In this document: piece after piece, positions 9,943-18,425 of the stretch
Numbering within the stretch: the stretch's first letter is position 1
Layout of the letters: each line of letters opens with the position of its first letter
Source of the DNA: Methyloversatilis discipulorum
GTDB lineage: Bacteria > Pseudomonadota > Gammaproteobacteria > Burkholderiales > Rhodocyclaceae
DNA: 64,000 bases
Assembly (NCBI RefSeq): GCF_000385375.1
Contig: NZ_ARVV01000001.1
Coordinates: 3,534,001 to 3,598,000, forward strand
Direction of reading: 5' to 3'
Notes under the pieces: generated by a model
Seen by the model: the letters and a program-made list of their open reading frames with translations, nothing else
Told to the model about the DNA's origin: nothing
Databases searched by the model: none
Made by a program: the position numbers and the translations under genes

Positions 9943-10599
9943 TCATGACCCGCTTACTTCAGCTTCTCGCGCACCTTGACCAGCAGCGCCTCGATCTCCT
10001 TGCGCCGCCCTTCGTCGGCCAGCGGACGGCTGGGGCGGGGCCGGCGCCTGCAGCGCCGCTTCGAGCGAGGCGCGTGCCTTCTCGTACTCGCCGTTGCGGT
10101 ACAGGAAGTCGCCCATGAAGTAGTTGCTGTCGATGCCCTTGGGATTGATGGCCAGTGCCTTGGTCAGCAGTTCGCGCGCCTTGTCCTTGTCGCCGAAGCC
10201 GATCGGCCAGCCCGGCACCTGGTAATAGAGCGAGCCGAGGCTGGTGTAGGCCGATCCGTCGAGCGCGTTCGGGTTCTTCGCCAGCGCCTTCTCAAGCGCC
10301 GAGCGCGCGTCCTTGACCAGCGACAGCGCACCCAGCCCGCCCTTCGCACCGGCGTGGCTGGCGACGATGATGCCGTACCAGATGTCCGCTTCGGCGCGAT
10401 CCGGATGCTCGGCGCGCACCGCCGCCGCCTCCTTGCTCAGCGCCTCGAAAGCCTGTTCCTGCTTGTCGGCCGGCTGCCTGTACTTGATCTGTTCCCACTC
10501 GGTCTGCAGCTTGGCGACCGACTCGTCCACACCGGCGAAGGCCGGTGCAATGACCATTGCTGCGAACAACGCGCACGAGGCGCGAAAGAATGCGTTCAC
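9943..10599 (-). pseudogene. Periplasmic TPR protein, frameshifted near its C-terminus
   Basis: Starts at GTG 10599, overlapping the SDR stop by four bases (GTGA) with AGGGAG upstream. It has a signal peptide (NAFFRASCALFAAMVIAPAFA) and TPR-like helices (SALEKALAKNPNALDGSAYTSLG, ELLTKALAINPKGIDSNYFMG). In the sequenced frame the tail becomes low-complexity (PQPSAGRRRAAQGDRGAAG) and stops at 9943. One frame over, the same DNA reads RPLADEGRRKEIEALLVKVREKLK and stops at 9954, a far more natural end. Removing one base from the run GGGGCGGGG at 10032-10040 joins the two into a 214-residue protein. Real mutation and sequencing error cannot be told apart here. Function unknown. Confidence 0.75.
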
Positions 10600-11408
10600 G
10601 ATTTGACTCCCTGTTGTGCGTGACGGCGGATGACGGACAGCTGCTTCGCCAGGCTGGAATCGACCAGCGAAGGCAGCAGGCGGTTGATGCGGACGAACAG
10701 CTTTTCGGGCCAGCCCAGGTGGCGCTCGGCGCGTGCGCCGTCGAGCAGCTTCAGCAGTTCGGCGGCGACATGCTCCGGCGCGTCGCTGGCGACGCCAAGC
10801 TCGGCGTTCAGTGCCACCTGGGCCGGACTGTTCAGCGCGGTGCGGGTGGCGCGCGGCGCCAGGTAGCGCAGCTGTACGCGGCTGCCGGCCAGCTCGCGAC
10901 GCAGCGCCTCGGTGAAGCCACGCAGCGCGAACTTGCTGGCGCAGTAGGCGACGCTGCCCGGGTGGCCGATGTCGCCGAGGATGGAGCCGACGTTGACCAC
11001 CTGAGCCCGCGCCTGACGGTGCAGCGCCGGCAGCAGCGCGTGCGTCAGCAGCATCGGCGCGACGACGTTGGTATGCACGATGCGCTCGATCTGCGCGTCC
11101 GACTGGTCCTCGAACCAGGCCAGTTCGCTGACGCCGGCATTGTTGATGAGCAGGTCCGGCCCGCCCGGCAGCGCTTCGGCGGCGTTCACCACGGCGGCGC
11201 GCCCGGCGGCCGTGCCGAGATCGGCGGCGACGGTGCGCACCTGCGTGCCGGGTGTCCCGCGGACAAGGTCGTCGGCCAGTGTCGCCAGTTTCGACGGGTC
11301 GCGGCCGACCAGCAGCAGCGCGGCGGCGCGCGGCGCCAGCGCGTGCGCCATCGCGCTGCCGATGCCGCCGGCCGCACCGGTCAGCACGATCTTCAGTCCC
11401 TTGGTCAT
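10596..11408 (-). CDS. SDR-family NAD(P)-dependent oxidoreductase
   Basis: Classical short-chain dehydrogenase of 270 residues. The cofactor loop LTGAAGGIG is at residues 9-17, NNAGVS near 88, and the catalytic Ser and Y-x-x-x-K in GSILGDIG...YCASKFALRGF near 140-160. The substrate is not determinable. I choose ATG 11408 (MTKGLKIVL) because it gives the same four-base overlap with the upstream stop seen throughout this operon; ATG 11417 would add three residues. It sits between the haem-oxygenase-like enzyme and the TPR gene, so it probably reduces or oxidises an intermediate of the same pathway. Confidence 0.88.
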   Translation of the reverse strand: MTKGLKIVLTGAAGGIGSAMAHALAPRAAALLLVGRDPSKLATLADDLVRGTPGTQVRTVAADLGTAAGRAAVVNAAEALPGGPDLLINNAGVSELAWFEDQSDAQIERIVHTNVVAPMLLTHALLPALHRQARAQVVNVGSILGDIGHPGSVAYCASKFALRGFTEALRRELAGSRVQLRYLAPRATRTALNSPAQVALNAELGVASDAPEHVAAELLKLLDGARAERHLGWPEKLFVRINRLLPSLVDSSLAKQLSVIRRHAQQGVKS

Positions 11409-12073
11409 GCCGCGCACGCCTCGTCGCAGGCGGGCAGCGCGCGGAAGATGTCGCCGTAAAGGCGGAACATGACGCGCGCGACATGGATGACCGCCTGCCG
11501 GTCGTCCTCGTCGTCGAGACCATCCATCAGCGTGGCGAAGAAGCGCACGTGGTCCTGGTCCAGGCTGCCGTGCGAATTCAGGTAGGTGAAGGCGGCGGGC
11601 GGCAGGTGCAGCGTCTGCGCGATGCGCTCGGCCGCCGTGGTCGCGATCTGCACGCTGGTGCCTTCGAGCACATGCACCATGCCGAAGAAGCCGACCGGAT
11701 TCTTGCGCGCGATGCAGTCGTAGGCGTAGGACACCATCAGTTCGGTCTCGATGGCGGGTTCGGACATGCGCGCAGCTTCACGGTCTCCGCCGCAGGCGAC
11801 GATGTCGTCGAGTATCCATTCCTCGTGGCCGATTTCCTCGTCGATGTACTCGGCCACCGCGCGACGCAGCGATTCGTGCCGCGCCGGCAGCCGTGCGCCG
11901 CAAGCCATCAGCAGCGGCACCGTGTGGCGCACGTGGTGGAAGGCTTCGCCGAGGAAGGCGCGGTACTGGCGCAGCGTGACGCGGCCGGCCAGCGCGTCCT
12001 GGATGATGGGCGCGCTCAGCAGGTGAGCGCGTTCGGCGGCGGTTTCGTGTTGCAGGCGTTCATGAAAAGACAT
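11405..12073 (-). CDS. Haem-oxygenase-like iron-containing redox enzyme (TenA/HDO fold)
   Basis: A 222-residue, all-helical protein resembling the 'iron-containing redox enzyme' / TenA-like family. Candidate metal ligands are Glu43 (GEAFHH), Glu80 and His83 (DEEIGHEEW), Glu137 (HVLEGTS) and His168, Asp172, His175 (SHGSLDQDH), which resembles the ligand set of haem-oxygenase-like di-iron oxidases such as UndA. Members of that superfamily cleave or oxidise fatty acids and amino acids; which reaction this one does is unknown. ATG 12073 overlaps the ligase gene by 14 bases; the in-frame sequence further upstream lies wholly inside the ligase. TenA-type thiaminase is less likely, as no thiamine genes are near. 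Confidence 0.75.
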   Translation of the reverse strand: MSFHERLQHETAAERAHLLSAPIIQDALAGRVTLRQYRAFLGEAFHHVRHTVPLLMACGARLPARHESLRRAVAEYIDEEIGHEEWILDDIVACGGDREAARMSEPAIETELMVSYAYDCIARKNPVGFFGMVHVLEGTSVQIATTAAERIAQTLHLPPAAFTYLNSHGSLDQDHVRFFATLMDGLDDEDDRQAVIHVARVMFRLYGDIFRALPACDEACAA

Positions 12074-13529
12074 GTCGGTTCTCTCCGCGGGCATCCCCGC
12101 ATTCGTACAGCTCGGCGATGCGTTCGCCGTAGCAGGTCCACACCGCGTCACGGCGCACGCGGCCGTTGTCGGTCGCCAGACCGTTGGCGGGGGAAAAGGG
12201 GGAATCGGCGCGCAGGTAGACGCCGATGCGTGCGTAGTCGGGCAGCCGTGCGTTGGCGGCGGCGACCGCGGCATCGAGCGCCGCGTCCGGCAGATCGCCG
12301 CGCGGCACGATGACTGCGGCAAGCGTCGGCCGCGCCTCGCCGAACACGACCACCTGCGCCACCGCGGGCGAGGCGAGCAGTTCGGCTTCGGGCCATTCGG
12401 GCGACACGTTGCGACCGAAGCTGGTGATGATCTGGTGCTTCAGGCGGCCGGTCACGTGCAGCCGGCCGTCGGCGTCGAGGCGGCCCATGTCGCCCGTCGG
12501 CAGAGGTCCGTCCGGCAGCGCCGGCGCACCGAGATAGCCGGGCAGCCGCGGCCCGTCGACCAGGATTTCGCCGCGCGCCGACAGCTCGACACGCAGATGC
12601 GGCAACACCCGCCCGACCGCGCCCGGCGGGTCCGACGGCAGATTGAGCGCGACCACCGACCCGGCCTCCGACAGGCCGTAGCCCTCGCAGGCCGGAATGC
12701 CGAGCGCGCGCGCGCGCTCGATCAGGTCGGGCGACACGCGCGCGCCGCCGACCGCGACCAGTTTCAGGCCGCGCGGCGCCGGCAGGCCGGCGTCGACCGC
12801 CGCCACCAGCGCGGTCAGCATCTGCGGCAGCAGGATGAGGCTGTCCGGCTGCCAGCGCTCGAGCGCTGCCAACGCCGCACGCGGGTCGAAACGGCTGGAA
12901 CCGCTGAGGCCGACTTCGGCCAGCGGCGGCACGACACACTGCGCGCCGGCCAGCCAGGCCGCATCGGCGCCGGCGACGTTCTCCAGCAGCACGGCCAGCG
13001 GCAGCATGCAGAGGTGGCGGCGGATGCCGAGTTCGCGCGCGATACCGGCGACCGACACGCTCACCGCCGACAGCTGCTCCGTGCTCAGGCATACGCCTTT
13101 GGGCTGGCCGGTGGTGCCCGAGGTGAAGGTGATCTTGGCAGTGCCGTGCGGCAGCGCCACCCCGGCCACATCGTTGCGGCCGAACAGCGACAGCGCGCCA
13201 ACCGCCATCGGCGCGACGCGCTCAGCGCCCAGCGCCGCGGCCCGCGCGGCGTCGTCGGTCAGCAGCAGGCGCGCACCGGCGGCGTCGAGCGCGTGCCGGC
13301 ACTGGTCGTCGGTGAAGAAGGTGGGCAGCGGCAGCAGCACGCGGCCAGCCATGCGCACCGTGCGGTCAGCCAGCAGCCAGTCAGGACCATTGTCGGCGAG
13401 CAGCGCGACGACCTCACCGTCGTGCGCGCGCAGTGCGCGCGCCAGTGCGTCGATGCGCGCGGCCACTGCGGCGGCGTCGAGCACGCCGTCGCGACCGGCC
13501 ACGGAGGGCGACAGCTGTTCGCCGCTCAT
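12060..13529 (-). CDS. AMP-dependent acyl-CoA synthetase / ligase family protein
   Basis: ANL-superfamily adenylating enzyme, 489 residues. Motifs in order: P-loop TFTSGTTGQPKG (134-145), GYGLSEAG (near 290), TGDMGRLDADG (near 365), the hinge GRLKHQIITSFGRNVSP (near 385). In the C-terminal loop where most relatives have a catalytic Lys (xxGKxxR), this protein reads ATDNGRVRR with Arg457. It probably activates a fatty or other carboxylic acid for the neighbouring enzymes. ATG 13529 overlaps the upstream stop by four bases. Confidence 0.85.
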   Translation of the reverse strand: MSGEQLSPSVAGRDGVLDAAAVAARIDALARALRAHDGEVVALLADNGPDWLLADRTVRMAGRVLLPLPTFFTDDQCRHALDAAGARLLLTDDAARAAALGAERVAPMAVGALSLFGRNDVAGVALPHGTAKITFTSGTTGQPKGVCLSTEQLSAVSVSVAGIARELGIRRHLCMLPLAVLLENVAGADAAWLAGAQCVVPPLAEVGLSGSSRFDPRAALAALERWQPDSLILLPQMLTALVAAVDAGLPAPRGLKLVAVGGARVSPDLIERARALGIPACEGYGLSEAGSVVALNLPSDPPGAVGRVLPHLRVELSARGEILVDGPRLPGYLGAPALPDGPLPTGDMGRLDADGRLHVTGRLKHQIITSFGRNVSPEWPEAELLASPAVAQVVVFGEARPTLAAVIVPRGDLPDAALDAAVAAANARLPDYARIGVYLRADSPFSPANGLATDNGRVRRDAVWTCYGERIAELYECGDARGENRHVFS

Positions 13530-14206
13530 GCCGCCTGCTCGCCCACGGTGTGCAGGCCGCTGACGATACGGCCGACCATAACGGTCGGGCTGTTGCGGTA
13601 ATACGTTCCCCAGCCGTCCTCGCCGTCGTGCAGCCGTGCCGGATCAGCCGGCGCCACCGGGAAAATGGGTATGCCGAGGCGGACGAAGGAATTGGCCAGC
13701 GCGCGGGTGGCGGTGAACACCACGTAATCGAGACCGCGCGCGTACAGGTGGCGGGTGGCCAGCGCGATCAGTTGCCGCCCCATGCCGGCCGACGTCGCCG
13801 CCATATTGCCGACCTCGGCCAGCGCCGAGCGCGCAACCGGCTCGCGCAGCACCGCCGACAGCGCCTGTTCGAGCGGCAGGTCCAGATACTGTTCGACGAA
13901 CACATGCGGTCTTGCCACCGGCAGCGAATAGCCGAGCGCCGCCTGCCACTGGCCGTCGGCCCCGCGCACGCCGAGCAGCGTGTCGGCGAAATGCCGGATC
14001 ACCGCGCCGTAGCTGCGGAAGAAGCAGCCGGCGATGAAACGTTCGAGCGAGGCCCTCGCCGGGTGGCCGTGGCCGACCACTTCCAGAACGGGTTCGCCCT
14101 CTTCGTCCGGCATGCGCAACCCGATCACGCAGGCGCGCAGCGACGCGGCGCCTCCGGAACGGGCCTGCAGCGGGGTCAGTGCAATCAGCGCGGCGGTGTG
14201 CGGCAT
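13526..14206 (-). CDS. 'Thermostable hemolysin' family protein (GNAT-like fold)
   Basis: First gene of the operon, 226 residues, with a strong ribosome site (AAAGGAGG, 6 bases before ATG 14206). Family-like blocks: FIAGCFFRSYGAVIRHFADTLLGV, VFVEQYLDLPLEQALS, AEVGNMAATSAGMGRQLIALATRHL, DYVVFTATRALANSFVRLGIP, DGWGTYYRNSPTVMVGRI (each quoted in part). The family name comes from a Vibrio haemolysin, but these proteins look like acyltransferases of the GNAT type, with no signal peptide or membrane segment, and the operon suggests an enzymatic role. Function unproven. Confidence 0.75.
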   Translation of the reverse strand: MPHTAALIALTPLQARSGGAASLRACVIGLRMPDEEGEPVLEVVGHGHPARASLERFIAGCFFRSYGAVIRHFADTLLGVRGADGQWQAALGYSLPVARPHVFVEQYLDLPLEQALSAVLREPVARSALAEVGNMAATSAGMGRQLIALATRHLYARGLDYVVFTATRALANSFVRLGIPIFPVAPADPARLHDGEDGWGTYYRNSPTVMVGRIVSGLHTVGEQAA

Positions 14207-14248
14207 CGCTTGCCTCCTTTTCGATGGAGGCATGCTCGCGGCTGAAGA

Positions 14249-14264
14249 TTAACCGGCCCTTAAC
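14249..14264. promoter_or_regulatory. Candidate OmpR-family operator, 11-bp direct repeat
   Basis: TTAAC-CGGCCC-TTAAC: two identical pentamers 11 bases apart in an otherwise GC-rich interval, the spacing used by PmrA/QseB-type regulators. It lies 42 bases before the hemolysin-family start (minus) and 80 bases before pepP (plus). An almost identical element is at 52549-52564. The regulator at 9204-9884 is the obvious candidate; this is inference. Confidence 0.55.
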
Positions 14265-14344
14265 TGCCCTGGCCGGCCTGCAACAGAACGTTTCCGGCGC
14301 CGGAAGCCCTAAACTCACGTCCTGAACGAAAGCCGGAACCCGAC

Positions 14345-15658
14345 ATGCATCCCTATTCCGAACGCCGCGCCCGCCTGATCGAACGCATGGGATCGGGCGT
14401 GGCCGTCATCGCCACCGCCCCCGAACGCGCGCGCAACCGCGACACCCACTACGGCTACCGCCACGACAGCTACTTCTATTACCTGACCGGTTTCGCCGAG
14501 CCGGAAGCGGTGCTGGTGCTGGTCGCCGGCGACAGCCCGCGCAGCATCCTGTTCTGCCGCGAAAAGAACGAGGAAAGGGAAATCTGGGACGGCTGGCGCC
14601 ACGGCCCCGACGCAGCGCGCGAGAAATTCGGCTTCGACGAAGCCCACGTATATGGCGAACTGGACGCGAAGCTGCCCGAACTGCTGGCCAACCAGCCGCG
14701 CCTGCACTACGTGATCGGCGAGGACGCAGCGTGGGACCAGCGCATGATGGCCGCACTGAACGCCGTGCGCGCCCAGGTGCGCGCCGGCCGCCAGGCGCCG
14801 TCCGAGCTGCTGGACATCCGCCAGCCGCTGGACGACATGCGACTGATCAAGGACCTGCACGAACAGACCCTGATGCGCCGCGCCGCCGACATTTCCGCCC
14901 GCGCCCACCGGCGCGCGATGCAGGCCACCCGCCCCGGTGCGATGGAATACGAGATCGAGGCGGAAATCCTGCACGAATTCCGCCGCAGCGGTTCGGAAGC
15001 GCCGGCCTACGGTTCCATCGTCGCCGGTGGCGCCAACGCCTGCGTACTGCACTACGTGTCGAACGACGCAGAACTGCACGGCGGCGACCTGCTGCTGATC
15101 GACGCCGGCTGCGAACTGGGCGGCTACGCCTCGGACATCACCCGCACCTGGCCAGTCAGCGGCCGCTTCAACGCGGCACAGCGCGACGTCTACCAGCTGG
15201 TGCTCGATTCACAGACCGCCGCCTTCGCCGAAGTGAAGCCGGGCGCGCGTTTCATCGACTACCACGACGCCGCGGTCAAGGTGCTGGCGCAGGGCATGCT
15301 GGACCTCGGCCTGCTCAAGGGTTCGCTCGACGAAGTGATCGACAAGGGCGATTACCGACGCTTCTACATGCACCGCACCGGCCACTGGCTGGGCATGGAC
15401 GTGCATGACGCCGGCGAGTACCGCCCGCGCGGCGGCGGCCCGAACGAATGGCGCACGCTTGAAGCCGGCATGGTGCTGACGGTCGAGCCCGGCTGCTACA
15501 TCCGCCCGGCCGACGACGTGCCGGAGGCCTTCTGGAACATCGGCATCCGCATCGAGGACGACGTCATCGTCACCGCCGACGGCTGCGACATCTACACCGC
15601 GGCCGCACCCAAGACCATCGCCGACATCGAAGCCGTGATGGCCGAGGCGCGCGGATGA
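14345..15658 (+). CDS. pepP: Xaa-Pro aminopeptidase
   Basis: Metallopeptidase that removes an N-terminal residue preceding proline. The 437 residues comprise an N-terminal aminopeptidase-P domain (1-165) and a pita-bread catalytic domain. Metal ligands can be placed: Asp in LLIDAGCELGGYASDITRTW (two Asp), His in HRTGHWLGMDVHD, Glu in LTVEPGCYI and Glu in GIRIEDDVIV. Overlaps the ubiH-like gene by four bases (ATGA); pepP followed by a ubiquinone hydroxylase is a known pairing in proteobacteria. Confidence 0.94.
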   Translation: MHPYSERRARLIERMGSGVAVIATAPERARNRDTHYGYRHDSYFYYLTGFAEPEAVLVLVAGDSPRSILFCREKNEEREIWDGWRHGPDAAREKFGFDEAHVYGELDAKLPELLANQPRLHYVIGEDAAWDQRMMAALNAVRAQVRAGRQAPSELLDIRQPLDDMRLIKDLHEQTLMRRAADISARAHRRAMQATRPGAMEYEIEAEILHEFRRSGSEAPAYGSIVAGGANACVLHYVSNDAELHGGDLLLIDAGCELGGYASDITRTWPVSGRFNAAQRDVYQLVLDSQTAAFAEVKPGARFIDYHDAAVKVLAQGMLDLGLLKGSLDEVIDKGDYRRFYMHRTGHWLGMDVHDAGEYRPRGGGPNEWRTLEAGMVLTVEPGCYIRPADDVPEAFWNIGIRIEDDVIVTADGCDIYTAAAPKTIADIEAVMAEARG

Positions 15659-16830
15659 GCGAGGTCGTCGTTGCTCCGCCGCTCGATGCCTTCATCGTCG
15701 GCGCCGGACCGGTCGGGCTGGCAGCCGGCTGCGCCTTGCGTGCAGCCGGCCTGCGGGTGGTCGTGGCCGACGCCGGCCCGGCCGAGCGTGCGCTGGAAGA
15801 CACGCGGGTGATCGCGCTGTCGGCCGGCTCGCGCGACATCCTGCGCACGCTGCAGGCCTGGCCAAGCGCCGATGCGACGCCGATCGGCACCATCCACATT
15901 TCGCAGCGCGGTCATTTCGGCCGCACCGAACTGCGCGCCGCCGACTACGGCCTCGACGCGCTGGGCCACGTCGCTCGCGCCGGTACCGTGGTGCGAGCCT
16001 TGCGCAGCCGCGCGCAGGCGCTCGGGCTCGATGTGCGACACGAGCTCGCCGTCACCGGCGCCCGTGAGGACGGCGACTTCGTGCAGGTCGACACCGCCGC
16101 CGGCACCTTCGCCACACGAGTGCTGATCTGGTGCGAAGGCCGCATCGCCGACGACGAGGCGCTGGCGCGCAGCCGCGACTACGGCCAGCACGCGGTGATC
16201 GCGCTGGCCACGCCAATGCGTCCGCACGGTCACGTCGCCTACGAACGATTCACGCCGGACGGTCCGGTCGCGCTGCTGCCCTGTGGCCGCGACTACGCCG
16301 TCGTCTTCACCTGTGCCGCGGCCGAAGCCAGCGCACTGCGCGACGAGCCGGATACGCAGTTCCTCGCCCGCCTGTCCGACGCGCTCGGCGGCCGCGTGCA
16401 GTTCTCCGCGCTGGGCCCGCGCAGCGCCTGGCCGCTGACGCTGCGCATGCGCGCCGACGTCGTACGCGGACATCAGGTTTGGCTGGGCAATGCCGCCCAG
16501 ACGCTGCACCCGGTGGCCGGCCAGGGGCTGAACCTCGCACTGCGCGACGTCGGCCAGCTGGCCGAGTGCCTGCTGCCGGTGCTGGCGCGCGGTGAGGGCG
16601 ACATTGCCGAAGTGCTCGAACGTTACGGCCGGCTGCGTCGCACCGACCGCGCGGCGACCGGCGGTTTCACCGACGCGCTGGTGCGCATCTTCGGCATCGG
16701 TGCCGGCCACCCGCTGCTCGGCCCGCTCGCCGGTCACGCCCGCGGCGCCGCGCTCGCCCTGCTCGACGCCTGTCCGCCGGCGCGCCAGTTCATCGGCCGG
16801 CGCATGATGTTCGGCGCGCGCGGCTGGTAA
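15655..16830 (+). CDS. ubiH: UbiH/UbiF-family FAD-dependent ubiquinone hydroxylase
   Basis: Flavin monooxygenase that hydroxylates the ubiquinone ring precursor. The 391 residues have the Rossmann motif IVGAGPVGLAAGCAL near residue 12, the second FAD/NAD motif EDTRVIALSAGS near 48 and the FAD-binding WLGNAAQTLHPVAGQGLNLALRD (quoted in two pieces) near 285. Whether it is UbiH, UbiI or another position-specific member cannot be settled by eye. Translationally coupled to pepP. Other ubiquinone genes are at 44970 (ubiD), 56522 (ubiA) and 57382 (ubiC). Confidence 0.88.
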   Translation: MSEVVVAPPLDAFIVGAGPVGLAAGCALRAAGLRVVVADAGPAERALEDTRVIALSAGSRDILRTLQAWPSADATPIGTIHISQRGHFGRTELRAADYGLDALGHVARAGTVVRALRSRAQALGLDVRHELAVTGAREDGDFVQVDTAAGTFATRVLIWCEGRIADDEALARSRDYGQHAVIALATPMRPHGHVAYERFTPDGPVALLPCGRDYAVVFTCAAAEASALRDEPDTQFLARLSDALGGRVQFSALGPRSAWPLTLRMRADVVRGHQVWLGNAAQTLHPVAGQGLNLALRDVGQLAECLLPVLARGEGDIAEVLERYGRLRRTDRAATGGFTDALVRIFGIGAGHPLLGPLAGHARGAALALLDACPPARQFIGRRMMFGARGW

Positions 16831-16920
16831 GTGCCGGCAGCAGCGCGGTAAGGACGCAGTTCCTCGCCGCGCCGCCGGCCGGCCCCTAGAATCCGCGCAC
16901 CCCATGCCCGCCGGCTGCGC

Positions 16921-18423
16921 ATGCTGTTCAACTCCTACGCCTTCCTGTTCGCCTTCCTGCCCATCACGCTGGTCGGCTATTTCCTGCTCGGACGGCGTTC
17001 GGTCACGCTGGCAGCGGGCTGGCTGGCGCTGGCGTCGCTGTTCTTCTACGGCTGGTGGGACGCGCGTTACCTGCCGCTGCTGATCGGCTCCATCCTGTTC
17101 AACTACCTGACCGGGCGCGCCATCGCGACCCGCGCCGGCACGCCGGCCGCGGGCCGCCTGCTGGCACTGGGCATCACAGCGGACCTCGCGCTGCTGGTCG
17201 GCTACAAGTACAGCGCGCTGTTCATCGACACCGCCAACCGGATGGCCGACCTGGGCCTGCCGGTACCCGACATCGTGCTGCCACTGGGCATTTCGTTCTT
17301 CACCTTTACGCAGATCGCCTTCCTGGTCGACGCCTGGGCAGGCAAGGTGCATGAGACGCGGCTGATCAGCTACACGCTGTTCGTGACCTATTTTCCGCAC
17401 CTGATCGCCGGGCCGGTGCTGCATCACGGCGAAATGATGCCGCAGTTCGAAAAGGCCCGGAATTACCGCCCGCATCTGAACAATTTCCTGATCGGCGGCA
17501 GCATTTTCGTGTTCGGCCTGGCGAAGAAGGTGCTGCTCGCCGACAACCTGGCACCGCTGGCCGGCGCGGTATTCGACCGCAGCAGCGAACCCGGCCTGCT
17601 GGTGGCGTGGGGCGGCGTGCTGGCCTACACCTTCCAGCTCTACTTCGACTTCTCCGGCTATTCGGACATGGCCATCGGCCTGTCGCGGCTGTTCGGCGTC
17701 AAGCTGCCGCTGAACTTCGATTCGCCCTACAAGGCAGCCACCATTTCCGACTTCTGGCGGCGCTGGCACATGACGCTGTCGCGCTTCCTGCGCGACTATC
17801 TCTACATCCCGCTCGGCGGCAACAAGTACGGACCGCTGCGCCGCTACGGCAACCTGATGGTGACCATGCTGCTCGGCGGCCTGTGGCACGGCGCCGGCTG
17901 GAACTTCCTGCTATGGGGCGGCCTGCACGGCGCCTATCTGTGCATCCAGCACGCCTGGTCGTCGATGTTCCGGCTGCCGCGACCGCTCGCCGTGCTGCTC
18001 ACCTTCGTCGCCGTGGTCGTCGCCTGGGTGTTCTTCCGCGCCACCAGCCTGCCGGTCGCGTTCGATCTCTTGGCCGGCATGGCGGGTGCGCACGGCATCG
18101 GCCTGCCGGAGGCGATCGGGCTGCGCCTCGGTCCGCTCAAGCCGCTGCTGCTGGATCTGGGCATCGAGTTCTACGGCGGCGGCGGCGAACAGTTCGTCAG
18201 CACCTGGTGCTGGGTGACGGTGGCGGCCGTGATCGCCTTCGCCTGCCCGAACACGCAGCAGATCCATGCGCGGCTCAGGCCGGCGATCGAACGGGTGCGG
18301 CCGCTGCGCGGCAGCCTGCACTTTTCGCTGCGCCCGCGCTGGGCGATCGGACTGGGCCTGGCCAGCACGCTGTGCGTGCTGGCGCTGTCGCGGCCGTCCG
18401 AATTCCTCTATTTCCAGTTCTGA
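16921..18423 (+). CDS. MBOAT-family membrane O-acyltransferase (AlgI-like)
   Basis: Polytopic membrane protein of 500 residues that starts MLFNSYAFLFAFLPITL, the usual start of AlgI/PatA-type acyltransferases, which move acetyl groups across the inner membrane for transfer to exported polymers. The catalytic-region pattern GGLWHGAGWNFLLWGGLHGAYL (active His about residue 322) and YFDFSGYSDMAIGLSRLFG are clear. The next gene starts three bases after its stop. No polysaccharide synthase lies nearby, so the acceptor is unknown. Confidence 0.9.
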   Translation: MLFNSYAFLFAFLPITLVGYFLLGRRSVTLAAGWLALASLFFYGWWDARYLPLLIGSILFNYLTGRAIATRAGTPAAGRLLALGITADLALLVGYKYSALFIDTANRMADLGLPVPDIVLPLGISFFTFTQIAFLVDAWAGKVHETRLISYTLFVTYFPHLIAGPVLHHGEMMPQFEKARNYRPHLNNFLIGGSIFVFGLAKKVLLADNLAPLAGAVFDRSSEPGLLVAWGGVLAYTFQLYFDFSGYSDMAIGLSRLFGVKLPLNFDSPYKAATISDFWRRWHMTLSRFLRDYLYIPLGGNKYGPLRRYGNLMVTMLLGGLWHGAGWNFLLWGGLHGAYLCIQHAWSSMFRLPRPLAVLLTFVAVVVAWVFFRATSLPVAFDLLAGMAGAHGIGLPEAIGLRLGPLKPLLLDLGIEFYGGGGEQFVSTWCWVTVAAVIAFACPNTQQIHARLRPAIERVRPLRGSLHFSLRPRWAIGLGLASTLCVLALSRPSEFLYFQF

Positions 18424-18425
18424 CC

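Noticed and set aside
11405..12073. Thiaminase II (tenA) for the haem-oxygenase-like gene
   Set aside because: No thiamine genes nearby and the His/Glu/Asp pattern suits a metal-binding relative better.
13526..14206. Calling the first operon gene a haemolytic toxin
   Set aside because: No signal peptide, membrane segment or toxin neighbours; the fold signature looks like a GNAT-type transferase and the context is enzymatic.
15592..17889. 765-codon minus-strand frame over ubiH and the MBOAT gene
   Set aside because: Same antisense effect; it crosses two well-supported genes and a gap.
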